Shown here: positions 1 to 8,244 of the stretch, piece by piece | How the letters are laid out: each line of letters begins with the position of its first letter | Position numbering within the stretch: the stretch's first letter is position 1 | Source: Acidobacteriaceae bacterium | GTDB lineage: Bacteria; Acidobacteriota; Terriglobia; Bryobacterales; Bryobacteraceae | Direction: 5' to 3' | Length of the DNA: 40,431 nucleotides | Assembly (NCBI GenBank): GCA_903970405.1 | Contig: CAJCIT010000137.1 | Span: 1-40,431, forward strand | The notes under the pieces: model-generated | Told to the model about the DNA's origin: nothing | Database searches by the model: none | What the model saw: the letters and a program-made list of their open reading frames with translations, nothing else | Translations under genes and position numbers: made by a program

Positions 1-587
1 CTCCAGCCGGACGCCACGGCCATGACATCCGCCTCACTGGGTTGCCACTCGCCTTTGAGCAGGCTGGGGAATGGCATCTTTCGCTCGGGCCCGGTTATCG
101 GACCGCCGTTCGTCAGTAACTCCCCCCGGTTACCAACGTAGGCAAAGTAGCGCTGCACCCGGCCGGCCTTTGCCCATATCCAATGGACATACCCGGTGGC
201 CCGGTCGGTGGCAAAGCCCTGCGCCTCTTGAAAAGTCGAGCTGAGCCGGGCTACATTCTTCGCCACTGCGTCCGAGGAGACCAGACTGACGGAGGGGCTT
301 CCCATCGCACGTTCGCCAACGATGGCAATCCATTGGACCTTGTTCCCAGGGCCAAGCGCGCTGGGAGTGCCGTTCACGGGAGGGGTCACGAAAGTGAGCC
401 CCCTGGTGTAGGCGCCATCGATTCCGTCCTGCCAGCTCGCCTGGGTCTGGGAATGAAGTCCAATGGTTTGCGCAACTTTTGCGGTGTCGGCTGAACGTAC
501 GACAAACCAACCCATCTTGTAGCCAAACGGGACCGGCACGGACGGTTTTGAGCCGCGCCAAAACAATGCGGAGAAATGGCCGGGCAT
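1..587 (-). CDS. Unrecognised protein, C-terminus cut by window edge
   Basis: The gene runs off the left edge. The chosen start is the ATG at 587, 23 bases after the stop of the upstream toroid gene, so the two are probably co-transcribed. The readable part (about 195 residues) begins MPGHFSALFWRGSKP and continues with GYKMGWFVVRSADTAKVAQ, a WQDGIDGAYTRGLTFVTPPV stretch, and later VQWIAIVGERAMGSPSVSLV and GYVHWIWAKAGRVQRYFAYV. There is no signal peptide or membrane segment. Codon use is normal for the window. I do not assign a function: the VVRS...VAQTIGL opening and the regular beta-rich pattern suggest a globular cytoplasmic protein of a conserved hypothetical family. A longer open frame in another phase (130-594) covers the same stretch but reads as low-complexity Arg/Pro/Cys sequence and is a shadow. 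Confidence 0.6.
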   Translation of the reverse strand, partial: MPGHFSALFWRGSKPSVPVPFGYKMGWFVVRSADTAKVAQTIGLHSQTQASWQDGIDGAYTRGLTFVTPPVNGTPSALGPGNKVQWIAIVGERAMGSPSVSLVSSDAVAKNVARLSSTFQEAQGFATDRATGYVHWIWAKAGRVQRYFAYVGNRGELLTNGGPITGPERKMPFPSLLKGEWQPSEADVMAVASGW

Positions 588-610
588 CGGCCAAGGTTAG
601 CGCAGCGCTG

Positions 611-1708
611 TCAGCGCGTCAACGCAAGCACGGCATACGCCGTCGCGGCGTCGCTCATGAACTTGCCGATGTCCGACTTCGGATCTCGATTCTTGTTCAG
701 GGAGTACGCCGGCCACAGTCCTTCGTCAGCCTGCTGATGCTCATTCAGCCACTTAATGCCTCGCGCGGCCGCGGGCTTGCCCACGTCAGCCTTCGACTCG
801 ATCAGAACCAGCGTGACCAACCCCGTGGCATAGCCATCGGTCTTGGTTTCCTGCGGCGTGTCGTCCTTGCGTTTGAAACCCGGCACGGTCATGGTTGACA
901 GCGTCCAGCCGCCGTCTTCCTTCTGCTTCGCCAGCGCATCCTGGATGATGGCGTTCTGCTGCTCCGGCGCAAGCAAACCAACCAGTTTGGTGGACGCCCA
1001 CAACAGGACCACGCGGTTAAACAGCGATTGCTTGGGCGCTTCCGCGCGTAGGTATTCCTTTAATGAGCCGAGGTCGGCTTGAATGGCCGGCGCCGTTTGA
1101 TAGTCATGAGGGGCGATGCCCGTGGTCAGCGCGGCGAGCGTTGCACCAAAGAAGGCCGAGTCGTCCGATTCCCAAGGAGCGTAGTGGAAGTTCAGCCAGG
1201 TCCAGGAGCCCTTGTGTTCGCCGGCTTTCAACTGAGTCGCCCACATTGAGTTCAGGGCGGTCTTCGTATCGGGGCCCAGTTCACCTGTGATTGAGTCGTA
1301 GCGAACCAGGATCAGCGCGTTCAGCACCGACTCCGTGCCGCGCGATTCCGGCGTTTTCGGATCGTCGGGCTTACCGCCATAGAAGGGTTCCACTTCCGCC
1401 CAGAGTCGAACACGTTTCGTAACGTTCTCAAGAATCTTCTGTTCGTCGACGGAGATTGCCTTCTCGCCCAGTGACTGGCGCAGCGCCGGACGGCCGAGCA
1501 CGTACGGCACCGCAGTGTGGCAGGATACGCAGAAGGTCTCATGGTCGCGGGCGGCGCGCGGCCATCCCATCCACCATTCGGCGCGGCTGTCCATGTAACG
1601 GGCGGCCGCTTTGGAATCCCAGCCGGTTGTATTCGCATCGGCGGCGAAAGCAACAGTGCCGAGCATGAGAAGTGAGCAGGAAAGCAACCAACGATAAGAG
1701 GACGTCAT
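611..1708 (-). CDS. Exported alpha/alpha-toroid (terpene-cyclase-like) protein with one CXXCH haem motif
   Basis: The protein has 365 residues. Residues 1-22 form a Sec signal peptide ([19 protein letters not shown], cleaved before ADANT). A single c-type haem motif, CVSCH, lies at residues 60-64, close to the mature N-terminus. The remainder is helical and carries repeats typical of squalene/prenyl cyclase toroids: [25 protein letters not shown] and [18 protein letters not shown]. The catalytic DXDD motif of hopene cyclases is not evident, so cyclase activity is not supported. Export plus CXXCH fits a periplasmic haem protein on a toroid scaffold. The motif could alternatively bind metal, because no distal Met ligand can be placed with confidence. 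A TACACT hexamer at 1798-1803 (minus) is a possible -10 box. The partial gene downstream follows after 23 bases. Confidence 0.75.
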   Translation of the reverse strand: MTSSYRWLLSCSLLMLGTVAFAADANTTGWDSKAAARYMDSRAEWWMGWPRAARDHETFCVSCHTAVPYVLGRPALRQSLGEKAISVDEQKILENVTKRVRLWAEVEPFYGGKPDDPKTPESRGTESVLNALILVRYDSITGELGPDTKTALNSMWATQLKAGEHKGSWTWLNFHYAPWESDDSAFFGATLAALTTGIAPHDYQTAPAIQADLGSLKEYLRAEAPKQSLFNRVVLLWASTKLVGLLAPEQQNAIIQDALAKQKEDGGWTLSTMTVPGFKRKDDTPQETKTDGYATGLVTLVLIESKADVGKPAAARGIKWLNEHQQADEGLWPAYSLNKNRDPKSDIGKFMSDAATAYAVLALTR

Positions 1709-1986
1709 CCGGGTCTCCAGAAGGAAGTGGCGCTCAGAGCTTTTAAGCGGCGTCGGACGGAGACGAGGCCAACGGACAAAAAGGTGCGCCGCTCAATAGT
1801 GTAGCTGATCTCTCGGGAGACGGCGAGAGCCGGCCGCGACCGGTACAAGTGGCGGTCGCCGAGTTTGGTTCGCCGCGAATACCAAGAGGGCCGTTATTGC
1901 GCGGCGAAGACGTTGAGGTGGAGTGTTACGCGCGCGGTTCAGAAGGGGCCTCTTGCGATCGCTCCCTGAGACTCAGACTCAGCGCT
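1709..1986. other. Intergenic stretch between P450 stop and toroid gene
   Basis: This stretch holds no convincing gene. It contains a 7-base stem hairpin (GCGACCG at 1836-1842 with CGGTCGC at 1853-1859) downstream of the P450 operon, with no T-tract. It also holds a minus-strand TACACT hexamer at 1798-1803 upstream of the toroid gene and a partial copy of the dispersed repeat at 1955-1969. A plus-strand open frame starting at 1849 runs into the P450 gene antisense and is a shadow. Confidence 0.5.
1955..1969 (-). repeat. Partial copy of dispersed palindromic repeat
   Basis: The sequence GCGATCGCTCCCTGA matches the CGCTCCCTGA half of the repeat family seen at 15506, 15731 and 21077. It lies 18 bases beyond the P450 stop codon. 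The second half (CGGTCGCGGCTC) is replaced by unrelated sequence. Confidence 0.4.
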
Positions 1987-3390
1987 CTAGCCCCGGCGCT
2001 CGGGAATAACCGGCAATCCGTACTTCATCCGCAGCGTGATCAGCGGTTGAGGCTGGATGCGCGCGCCGGGCGCCAGCCGGAAACGCCAGCGCTGCCCAAT
2101 CTGCGCCAGCAGCAGCACGCCCTCCATCCAAGCAAAGCGCTCTCCAATGCAGAGACGCGACCCGGCGCCGAAGGGGAAATATGTCATCTTCGGGCGCTCT
2201 GCCGGCGTCAACCAGCGCTCAGGCTGATACTCCGCGGGGTCCGGCCAGAAGCGGGGGTCGCGGTGCACTACCCATTGCCCCATGAAGATCAGTGCCCCCT
2301 TCGGGAACGTATAGCCGCCCATCGAGAACTCTTCTTTCGCAATCCGCCCCAGTCCCCAAGCCGGAGGATAGAGCCGCATCGATTCCGCCAACAGCGCATA
2401 CGTGAAGCGCAGGTTCTCCACATCGTCGAGCGACGGCGTTCGGCCGCCCAGGACATGATCCAGCTCTTCAAAGAAGGCGCGCTCCGCCTCGGGATGAGTG
2501 GCCAGCAGATACCACGTCCAGGAAAGCGCGTTGGCCGTGGTTTCGTGGCCGGCTAAAAACAGCGTGAGGATCTCGTCTCTCACCTGTTCATCGCTCATGC
2601 CTCCGCCGTCGCCTTCGGTATCCCGCGCCATCAGCAGCATGGAGAGAAGATCGCCGCGGTCGTCTGAAGAATTTGACTCGCGCGCGCCCTGGTCAGCCGC
2701 CGCGCCGAGCGGCCTCGTTTCATTCCACTTACGCCGCTCGGCAATGATGCCGTACATCAAAGCGTCCAGCCGCTTCTTCGCCGCCCGGAATCGCCGGCTG
2801 ACGGGGAACGGCAGTTTCACGATCCACTCAGAGAAAGGCAGCGTCAGCAGAACGAACATCTTCACCATGGCCGAAGCCACTTCGCTGATGGATCCGGCGT
2901 CGCTTCGCACGTCGGCGCTATAGAGGGCTTTCGACACGATGGAAAGCGTCAACTGCATGATTTCGCTGTGCAGGTCGACAGTTTCGCCGTTCCTGAAGCG
3001 GCTATCCGCGTCCCATTTCTCAAGCCATTCACCGGTCAGCCCGGTCATAACCGCGGCGTAGCCCTTCAGGCGCTCACGGTGGAAGGCCGGCTGCGAAAGC
3101 CGCCGCTGCCGCATATGGAGCGGCTCCTCGCTGGTCAGCAGTCCTTCGCCCAGCAAGACCTTGGCGCGCTTCAGCGCCACGCTCTTGGTGAAGTTTGCGT
3201 GCTGCGTCACCAGCACTTCCTGAATCAGCGCGGGATCGGAAATCAAATAAGCATTCAGATTGAACAGGCGGAACCGGACCACATCGCCGTACTCGCGCTT
3301 CAGTTCCTCCATCGCGGTGAGCGGGTTTTTGCGAAACCGGGGCGTAAACCCGAGGAGGGAGCGCGTGCGGGGGCCGGGAATCGGAGTCAT
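1987..3390 (-). CDS. Cytochrome P450
   Basis: The protein has 467 residues and is a haem-thiolate monooxygenase. All family signatures are present: the I-helix oxygen-activation motif AGHETTANAL, the K-helix ExxR in AESMRLYPPAWGLGR, the PERW segment, and the haem-binding loop FPFGAGSRLCIGERF with the axial Cys at residue 414. There is no signal peptide or N-terminal membrane anchor, so it is a soluble bacterial class E-type P450. The substrate cannot be read from sequence; the closest general resemblance is to fatty-acid or alkane hydroxylating P450s. No ferredoxin or reductase domain is fused, and no ferredoxin gene is nearby. It follows the ROK gene by 12 bases and closes a minus-strand operon with sthA, an SDR and a Gfo/Idh enzyme. 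Confidence 0.93.
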   Translation of the reverse strand: MTPIPGPRTRSLLGFTPRFRKNPLTAMEELKREYGDVVRFRLFNLNAYLISDPALIQEVLVTQHANFTKSVALKRAKVLLGEGLLTSEEPLHMRQRRLSQPAFHRERLKGYAAVMTGLTGEWLEKWDADSRFRNGETVDLHSEIMQLTLSIVSKALYSADVRSDAGSISEVASAMVKMFVLLTLPFSEWIVKLPFPVSRRFRAAKKRLDALMYGIIAERRKWNETRPLGAAADQGARESNSSDDRGDLLSMLLMARDTEGDGGGMSDEQVRDEILTLFLAGHETTANALSWTWYLLATHPEAERAFFEELDHVLGGRTPSLDDVENLRFTYALLAESMRLYPPAWGLGRIAKEEFSMGGYTFPKGALIFMGQWVVHRDPRFWPDPAEYQPERWLTPAERPKMTYFPFGAGSRLCIGERFAWMEGVLLLAQIGQRWRFRLAPGARIQPQPLITLRMKYGLPVIPERRG

Positions 3391-3402
3391 CGGCGCGCTC
3401 GA

Positions 3403-4305
3403 TCAGACTTTGGCGTGATGAGGCCAACGGGAAGCATTGACCGCCGCTCCGATCAACGCAATCTCTTCGCCGCCCGTCACCACCTCGAGCGAGTACCCCT
3501 GTAGCGGCGTCAGCTTCACCATTTCATTCAAGTACTCGCTCAGCAACTGCAGATTCACGAAGCGGGCGTTGATGCCTCCAATGTAGAACTTGCCCGGACC
3601 ATCCAGGTGAATGCTGGTGGCCGTTCCCGCGGCCAGCGCCCGATGCCACAGCTTGACGAACTCCACGCAGCGCGTTTCGCCCTCCCGCGCCTGTTCAAAG
3701 ACCTCTTCCGGCTCCAGGTCCATGAATCGCAGCCGCATCGCCCGTTGGCCCATGATTCCTTCCAGGTGCCCGGTGCCGCCGCAGCCGCAGAAATGCTCTT
3801 TCGGGTCCAGCGTCACCACTGTATGGCCCGCCTCCCAGACTCCCTCCTGGTGTGGATAGCGCCCGTAGCCGATCCCATTGCCCAGCGTCCACACCCGCAC
3901 GATCCGGTCCAGGTGATTGCGCGAGGCCGCAAGGCCCGCCGCTACGATGTCGGCATCGTTGAAACAGACAATCGGGACCTCTTTGAAGTCTTGCCCTAGA
4001 GCATCCTGCAAGAGTACGCCCATAAAGGATCCCTTCAACTGCTGCAGGTTGGGCGAGTCTTCAATGATGTTCTTGCGAATAATTCCAGGGAAGCCGATGC
4101 CGAGATACTCAATCCCTTTGCAGCCTTCGAGCTGCCGGATGGCTGCGGCTACCTGCTGTGCGATGACCTCGGCCGGAAGGCCCACCAGCGCGTCCGCAAT
4201 GGCCGGATCAGCCGGGAAACTGGATACTTTCCCCACCAGCCTGTTTTCGTCAACGATGCCGGCGACGATTCGTTCTGAAACGTGAACGCCAATGCCTCTA
4301 CCCAT
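3403..4305 (-). CDS. ROK-fold sugar-kinase-like protein with altered ATP motif
   Basis: The protein has 300 residues. The ROK signatures are WEAGH (Glu158, His161) followed by CGCGGTGHLEG, in which Cys173, Cys175 and His180 would bind zinc with His161; His180 replaces the usual third Cys. FNDAD (Asn116, Asp117) matches the conserved sugar-binding and catalytic Asp region. The N-terminus reads GIGVHVSERIVAGIVDE where active ROK kinases have an ASKHA phosphate loop of the type DIGGT. Asp is replaced by His8 and the Gly-Gly-Thr is lost, so ATP-dependent phosphorylation is doubtful. There is no N-terminal helix-turn-helix, so it is not a NagC-type repressor. The start is supported by GAAAGG upstream, and the gene begins 24 bases after sthA. 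It may be a sugar-binding or regulatory pseudo-kinase. Confidence 0.8.
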   Translation of the reverse strand: MGRGIGVHVSERIVAGIVDENRLVGKVSSFPADPAIADALVGLPAEVIAQQVAAAIRQLEGCKGIEYLGIGFPGIIRKNIIEDSPNLQQLKGSFMGVLLQDALGQDFKEVPIVCFNDADIVAAGLAASRNHLDRIVRVWTLGNGIGYGRYPHQEGVWEAGHTVVTLDPKEHFCGCGGTGHLEGIMGQRAMRLRFMDLEPEEVFEQAREGETRCVEFVKLWHRALAAGTATSIHLDGPGKFYIGGINARFVNLQLLSEYLNEMVKLTPLQGYSLEVVTGGEEIALIGAAVNASRWPHHAKV

Positions 4306-4329
4306 GTTGGTACGCCTTTCGACAGCTTC

Positions 4330-5715
4330 CTAGCGCGTCAATTTGTTCAGGCCGTTAAACGCCGCGGCCTTGTAGCATTCAGCCAAGGTGGGATAGTTGA
4401 ACACCGTATTGACGAAGTAGTCCACTTTGCCTTTCAGGATGAGAACCGCCTGACCGATGTGCAGCAGCTCGGACGCGCCCTCGCCAATGATATGGACGCC
4501 CAGAATTTCCAGGGTCTCGCGGTGAAAGATCAGCTTGAGCCGTCCGGTGGTGTCGCCGCGAATCTGGCCGCGCGCAATCTCCCGATAGTAGGCTACACCC
4601 ACCTCATAGGGCGCGTCCTCATCCGTCAACTGCTCCTCCGTTTTTCCGATAAACGAAATCTCGGGAATCGTGTAGATGCCGAACGGGAAATAAGCCGGAT
4701 TCGAGGTGACATTCTTGCCCATCGCAAAGGCCACTGCCAGTCTCCCCTGCTCCATCGAGACTGAGGCCAAGCTCGGGAAGCCGATGACGTCGCCCGCGGC
4801 ATAAATGTGCGGCTGCTTCGTGCGATAGTGCTCATCCACCTGAATGCGGCCGCGGGAATCGGCTTCGAGTCCGGCCGCCGGAAGGTTTAGTTCGTCCACG
4901 TTGCCCTGCCGGCCAACGGCGTACAGCAGCGCATCGCCCGTGACGCGCTTTTTGCTTTCAAGATGCGCCACCACGGTGCGCTCAGGCGTCTCTTCCACGC
5001 TGTGCACTTCTTCGTTCAGGCGCATCGTCACGCGGTGATCGCGGAGGTGGTAAGAGAGAGCCTCGACAATCTCCTGGTCGGCGAATTCGAGTAAACGCGG
5101 GCGTTTCTCAATCAGGGTGACCCGCACGCCCAGCGTCGCGAACATGCAGGTGTACTCCACGCCGATCACGCCGCCGCCCACCACGATCAGCGTCTTCGGC
5201 ACTTCCGGCATATCCAGAATTTGATCGCTGTTGATGATGGTGCGCGCGTTGATGGGAACCTTCGCGGAACCGGCGGGTTTGGTTCCCGTTGCGATTACGA
5301 TTATGTCGCCGGTGATCTCCGTTGTGCCGCGAATGCCGGTGATCTGCATGGTGTGCGGATCCTTGAACGACGCGACACCCGACATCACATCGATGCCGTT
5401 GCGGGAAAGCTGCGCCTGAGTGACGTCCACTTCCGTCTTGATGACGTGCTGCACGCGGAAGGAAAGATCGGACATCGTGATCTTTTCCTTTACCCGGTAA
5501 CTGACACCATAGATGTTCTGGTAGTTATAGCCGGAGAAGTGCAGAACGGCTTCGCGCAAGGTCTTGCTGGGAATGGTGCCGGTATTGATGCAGGCGCCGC
5601 CGATGACCTCGCGCCTTTCGACGAGCGCGACGCGCAAGTTACTCTTGGCGCCCTGGATCGCAGCCCGCTGGCCAGCGGGGCCGGAACCGATCACGATCAG
5701 ATCGTAGTGAGGCAT
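4330..5715 (-). CDS. sthA: Soluble pyridine nucleotide transhydrogenase
   Basis: The protein has 461 residues and is an FAD flavoprotein of the pyridine nucleotide-disulfide reductase family that exchanges hydride between NADPH and NAD+. Visible features are the N-terminal FAD motif VIGSGPAGQRAAIQ, the segment GGACINTGTIPSK, the NAD(P) motif VVGGGVIGVEYTCMFATLG, the second FAD segment YAAGDVIGFPSLASVSMEQ, and the C-terminal dimerisation region FNYPTLAECYKAAAFNGLN. Cys42 is present but the second redox Cys of lipoamide dehydrogenase is Thr47. This substitution and the NYPTLAE tail distinguish SthA/UdhA from dihydrolipoamide dehydrogenase. It is cytoplasmic. It sits between the SDR (144 bases upstream) and the ROK gene, so it probably balances NADPH and NADH for the oxidoreductases and the P450 of the cluster. 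Confidence 0.92.
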   Translation of the reverse strand: MPHYDLIVIGSGPAGQRAAIQGAKSNLRVALVERREVIGGACINTGTIPSKTLREAVLHFSGYNYQNIYGVSYRVKEKITMSDLSFRVQHVIKTEVDVTQAQLSRNGIDVMSGVASFKDPHTMQITGIRGTTEITGDIIVIATGTKPAGSAKVPINARTIINSDQILDMPEVPKTLIVVGGGVIGVEYTCMFATLGVRVTLIEKRPRLLEFADQEIVEALSYHLRDHRVTMRLNEEVHSVEETPERTVVAHLESKKRVTGDALLYAVGRQGNVDELNLPAAGLEADSRGRIQVDEHYRTKQPHIYAAGDVIGFPSLASVSMEQGRLAVAFAMGKNVTSNPAYFPFGIYTIPEISFIGKTEEQLTDEDAPYEVGVAYYREIARGQIRGDTTGRLKLIFHRETLEILGVHIIGEGASELLHIGQAVLILKGKVDYFVNTVFNYPTLAECYKAAAFNGLNKLTR

Positions 5716-5859
5716 AGAGAGCGGCGATACGAGTATAGCCCGCGAGGTGTTACCGCAGTCTTACAGAAGGGGCAGGAATCGGGGGAAAGACCCTGCGGGA
5801 TTTTGCTGGGAGTTGCGGCGAAGGCCAAGAAAAGAAGCAAGAAAGCGCGTCTCCTTAAC

Positions 5860-6690
5860 TCAGAACCTGGCGCCGCCGCTGCAGATCAGCACCTCGCCGG
5901 TGACGTAGTCAGAGAGCGGTGAGCAGAAGAAGAAGACCGCCTTCGCCGCATCATCCGGGGTCCCCACCCGGCCCAGCGGAATGGTCCGGGAGGCCTGCTC
6001 CCTGACCGCCGCCTGCATGCCGACGTGGACTTGTTTGCCGCCCACCTCAATCAGCGTGTCCGGATCGTCCATCGGTTTGATGAGCCGCGTGTCAATCAGC
6101 CCGAATGCCACGGCATTCACGTTCACGTTGTACCGGCCCCACTCCTTGGCGAGGGTTTTGGTCAACCCCACCACCGCCGCCTTGCCCGCGGAGTAACCCG
6201 ATTGCCCCGCATTGCCGTCAATGCCCGAAATCGACGTGATGTTCACCACCTTGCGCATCACTGGGCGGCCCTCGGCGGTTTCGCGCTTGGCCGTTTCGCG
6301 AATCCAGTTGGAGGCGGCGCGCAGCATCCGGAACGGCGTCACCACGTGAATATCCAGCATGGCCTGGAACTGGTCGTCCCTGGTCTTCTGGATCACGCTG
6401 TCCCAGGTGTAGCCGGCATTGTTCACTACAATATCGAGCGAACCCAGTTCCTTCACCGCCCGCGCCACGGCCTGCTCCGGAATCTCCGGCTTAGTGAGGT
6501 CGCCCGAAATCGAGATGGCCTTGGATCCACCGGCGATCAGCGCCGCCTGCGTTTCCTCTAAGGCCGCCTCGTCCACATCCACCAACGCAACGGCCGCGCC
6601 GGATTCGGAAAGCAGCGTTGCGATGGCGCGGCCAATGCCGCGGCCCGCGCCAGTCACCAGGGCCGCACGGCCTGCGAGTGAAATGTGCAT
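5860..6690 (-). CDS. SDR-family oxidoreductase (FabG-like)
   Basis: The protein has 276 residues, a classical short-chain dehydrogenase. The cofactor motif TGAGRGIG lies at residues 14-21, followed by an Asp-rich LVDVDE strand end that favours NAD over NADP. NNAG follows at about residue 90. The catalytic Ser is in NITSISG and the catalytic Tyr/Lys pair is in SGYSAGK. Two insertions are longer than in FabG: TAKRETAEGRPVMRK before the catalytic Ser strand, and MDDPDTLIEVGGKQVHVGMQ before the C-terminal domain. The latter probably covers the substrate pocket. No ACP-pathway genes are nearby, so a role in sugar, steroid or other alcohol oxidation is as likely as fatty-acid synthesis. It starts 17 bases after the Gfo/Idh stop and is cytoplasmic. 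Confidence 0.88.
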   Translation of the reverse strand: MHISLAGRAALVTGAGRGIGRAIATLLSESGAAVALVDVDEAALEETQAALIAGGSKAISISGDLTKPEIPEQAVARAVKELGSLDIVVNNAGYTWDSVIQKTRDDQFQAMLDIHVVTPFRMLRAASNWIRETAKRETAEGRPVMRKVVNITSISGIDGNAGQSGYSAGKAAVVGLTKTLAKEWGRYNVNVNAVAFGLIDTRLIKPMDDPDTLIEVGGKQVHVGMQAAVREQASRTIPLGRVGTPDDAAKAVFFFCSPLSDYVTGEVLICSGGARF

Positions 6691-6707
6691 TACGTGTTGG
6701 GCCCGGG

Positions 6708-8048
6708 CTAAGCGAAGCTGTATTTCTGAGCCGCATCGTCCCAGAGAACCTTCTTCTGGTTCTTGTAAGCGAGCGTCGCCAGATGGCCGCCGATGGCCGC
6801 CTGCTGGCCCATACGCGCCGGCGCAATCACCGGGCCCTTGCCCAGCACGCCGTCCATCCAGTTGCGCATGTGCGCCTGCACGGCTTTGTTGTCGTTGCCT
6901 TCCAGGTGAATCTCTTCCGGCTTTCGCGATTTCACCTCAGCCGGAATCAGATCCGGATGCCCGCCCTTGCGCAACTGGTTCGAATACGTCTCCGGATAGA
7001 AGTAAAGATGTTGCCGGCTGTTCACTTCGATGGTGCCCTCGTCGCCCATGAACTGCTCGCCATAGCCATAATGTTCGTTGCCGAAGTAACTGCTGTAGAG
7101 AATGTGGAACTTGCCGGGATACTCATAAATGGCGCTGAAGGTGTCCGGGCAATCGCGGTCGTCGTCCGGGTCGGTCCACTTATAGACGCCGCCCGACGCC
7201 ACGCACGAAAGCGGCGTTGTCTTACCGGTCACGAAGTTCGTGATGTCGGTCTGGTGAACCAGCAGGTCCGTGGGAATGCCGCTCGAATAATCCCAGTACA
7301 AGCGCCACTGGTAGAATCGGCGCGCATCCCAGGCGCGATCCGGCGCGCCTTCCAAAAACCGCTTCCAGTCTGTGTTTTCCTGGTTTGCGCCATTTGGAAT
7401 CGCATAACGCCAGATGGGCTTCGCAGGCACGTCATTGCGATACCAGAAGGCCCGCACGTAGTGAACTTGCCCGATCATGCCTTGCGCCACCATCTCCTTG
7501 GCCTTCTGATAGAGCGTATTACTGCGGTTCTGGGTGCCCACTTGAACAATTTTTCCGGATGCCTCCGCCGCCCTCACGATGTCGGCGCCCTGCTCAATGG
7601 TGTGCGCCAGGGGCTTCTCCAGATATAGGTTCTTCTTCGCCGCGATCGCCGCCATCGCCATGGGATAGTGCAGGTGTTCCGGCGTCGCAATCACCACTGC
7701 GTCGATGGAAGGGTCAGCCAGCAGCTCGCGATAGTCGGCATATATCTTCGGCGTCTTGCCTTCCTTCGCGTTCACCTTTTCCTTGGAGCGATCCTGATAG
7801 CCCTGATAGGCATCGCAGACCGCCACCACTGAGCCGTGTTCCGCTGCGCCGCCCTCGTAATACATGTCCATGAGGTAATTGCCGCGGGTACCGGTCCCGA
7901 TCCACGCCACGTTCACCTTCTCGGTCGCGCCTAGCGCCGGAATCCATGATGGGCCCAAAGCCAGCGCCGCCCCGGCCGCCGAGTTGCGAAGGAAGTTGCG
8001 GCGCGACACACTGAGGGCAGGCAGCCCGGACACGTTCTCTGTGGACAT
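6708..8048 (-). CDS. Tat-exported Gfo/Idh/MocA-family oxidoreductase
   Basis: The protein has 446 residues. A twin-arginine signal, SRRNFLRNSAAGAALALG, lies at residues 15-32, so it is exported folded, probably with its cofactor bound. The Rossmann region includes VNVAWIGTGTRGNYLMD, and the family motif EKPLAHT carries the catalytic Lys of Gfo/Idh/MocA enzymes. The GLU/GFO C-terminal domain follows, with DYSSGIPTDLLVHQTDITNF. Secreted members of this group are common in Acidobacteriota and Planctomycetota and act on sugars or sugar acids; the substrate here is unknown. It is the first gene of the minus-strand cluster. A strong ribosome site, AAGGAG, lies 8 bases before the ATG, and an extended -10 box at 8109-8117 supports a promoter. 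Confidence 0.9.
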   Translation of the reverse strand: MSTENVSGLPALSVSRRNFLRNSAAGAALALGPSWIPALGATEKVNVAWIGTGTRGNYLMDMYYEGGAAEHGSVVAVCDAYQGYQDRSKEKVNAKEGKTPKIYADYRELLADPSIDAVVIATPEHLHYPMAMAAIAAKKNLYLEKPLAHTIEQGADIVRAAEASGKIVQVGTQNRSNTLYQKAKEMVAQGMIGQVHYVRAFWYRNDVPAKPIWRYAIPNGANQENTDWKRFLEGAPDRAWDARRFYQWRLYWDYSSGIPTDLLVHQTDITNFVTGKTTPLSCVASGGVYKWTDPDDDRDCPDTFSAIYEYPGKFHILYSSYFGNEHYGYGEQFMGDEGTIEVNSRQHLYFYPETYSNQLRKGGHPDLIPAEVKSRKPEEIHLEGNDNKAVQAHMRNWMDGVLGKGPVIAPARMGQQAAIGGHLATLAYKNQKKVLWDDAAQKYSFA

Positions 8049-8108
8049 TACCAGGACTCCTTAGGAAAGGCGGGATGAGAACCGCTCAAAAGCCTCTTCA
8101 CGAAACCT

Positions 8109-8117
8109 AAGATATCA
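8109..8117 (-). promoter_or_regulatory. Extended -10 promoter element for the Gfo/Idh operon
   Basis: On the minus strand this reads TGATATCTT, an extended -10 (TGn followed by TATCTT). It lies 60 bases before the ATG at 8048. The surrounding sequence is unusually AT-rich for the window. No good -35 is seen, as expected for an extended -10 promoter. Confidence 0.45.
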
Positions 8118-8174
8118 AAATGAGCGTCTGTTCTTATGTGTAGGCCGTCCCGGCGCTTGAAGCGCGGCCGTAAA

Positions 8175-8217
8175 ACGGTCGCGGCTCGGAAGCGTCGGCG
8201 CATAACCATCGCGGCTC
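8175..8217 (+). repeat. Two partial repeat-family copies in tandem
   Basis: ACGGTCGCGGCTC at 8175-8187 and CCATCGCGGCTC at 8206-8217 are the right halves of the dispersed palindromic repeat, in the same orientation. They lie in the gap between the divergent Gfo/Idh and AsmA-like genes. Confidence 0.4.
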
Positions 8218-8244
8218 GGTCGTCTGGGCTTTGGAGAGAGACCT

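Noticed and set aside
130..594. Long minus-strand open frame at the left edge
   Set aside because: It reads as Arg/Pro/Cys/His-rich sequence without domain features; another phase of the same strand gives a protein-like sequence with normal composition.
1849..2556. Plus-strand open frame of 235 codons
   Set aside because: It lies mostly antisense to the P450 gene and shows shadow-type composition.
4330..5715. Dihydrolipoamide dehydrogenase
   Set aside because: The second redox Cys is Thr47 and the C-terminal segment is NYPTLAE-type, both of which fit soluble transhydrogenase.
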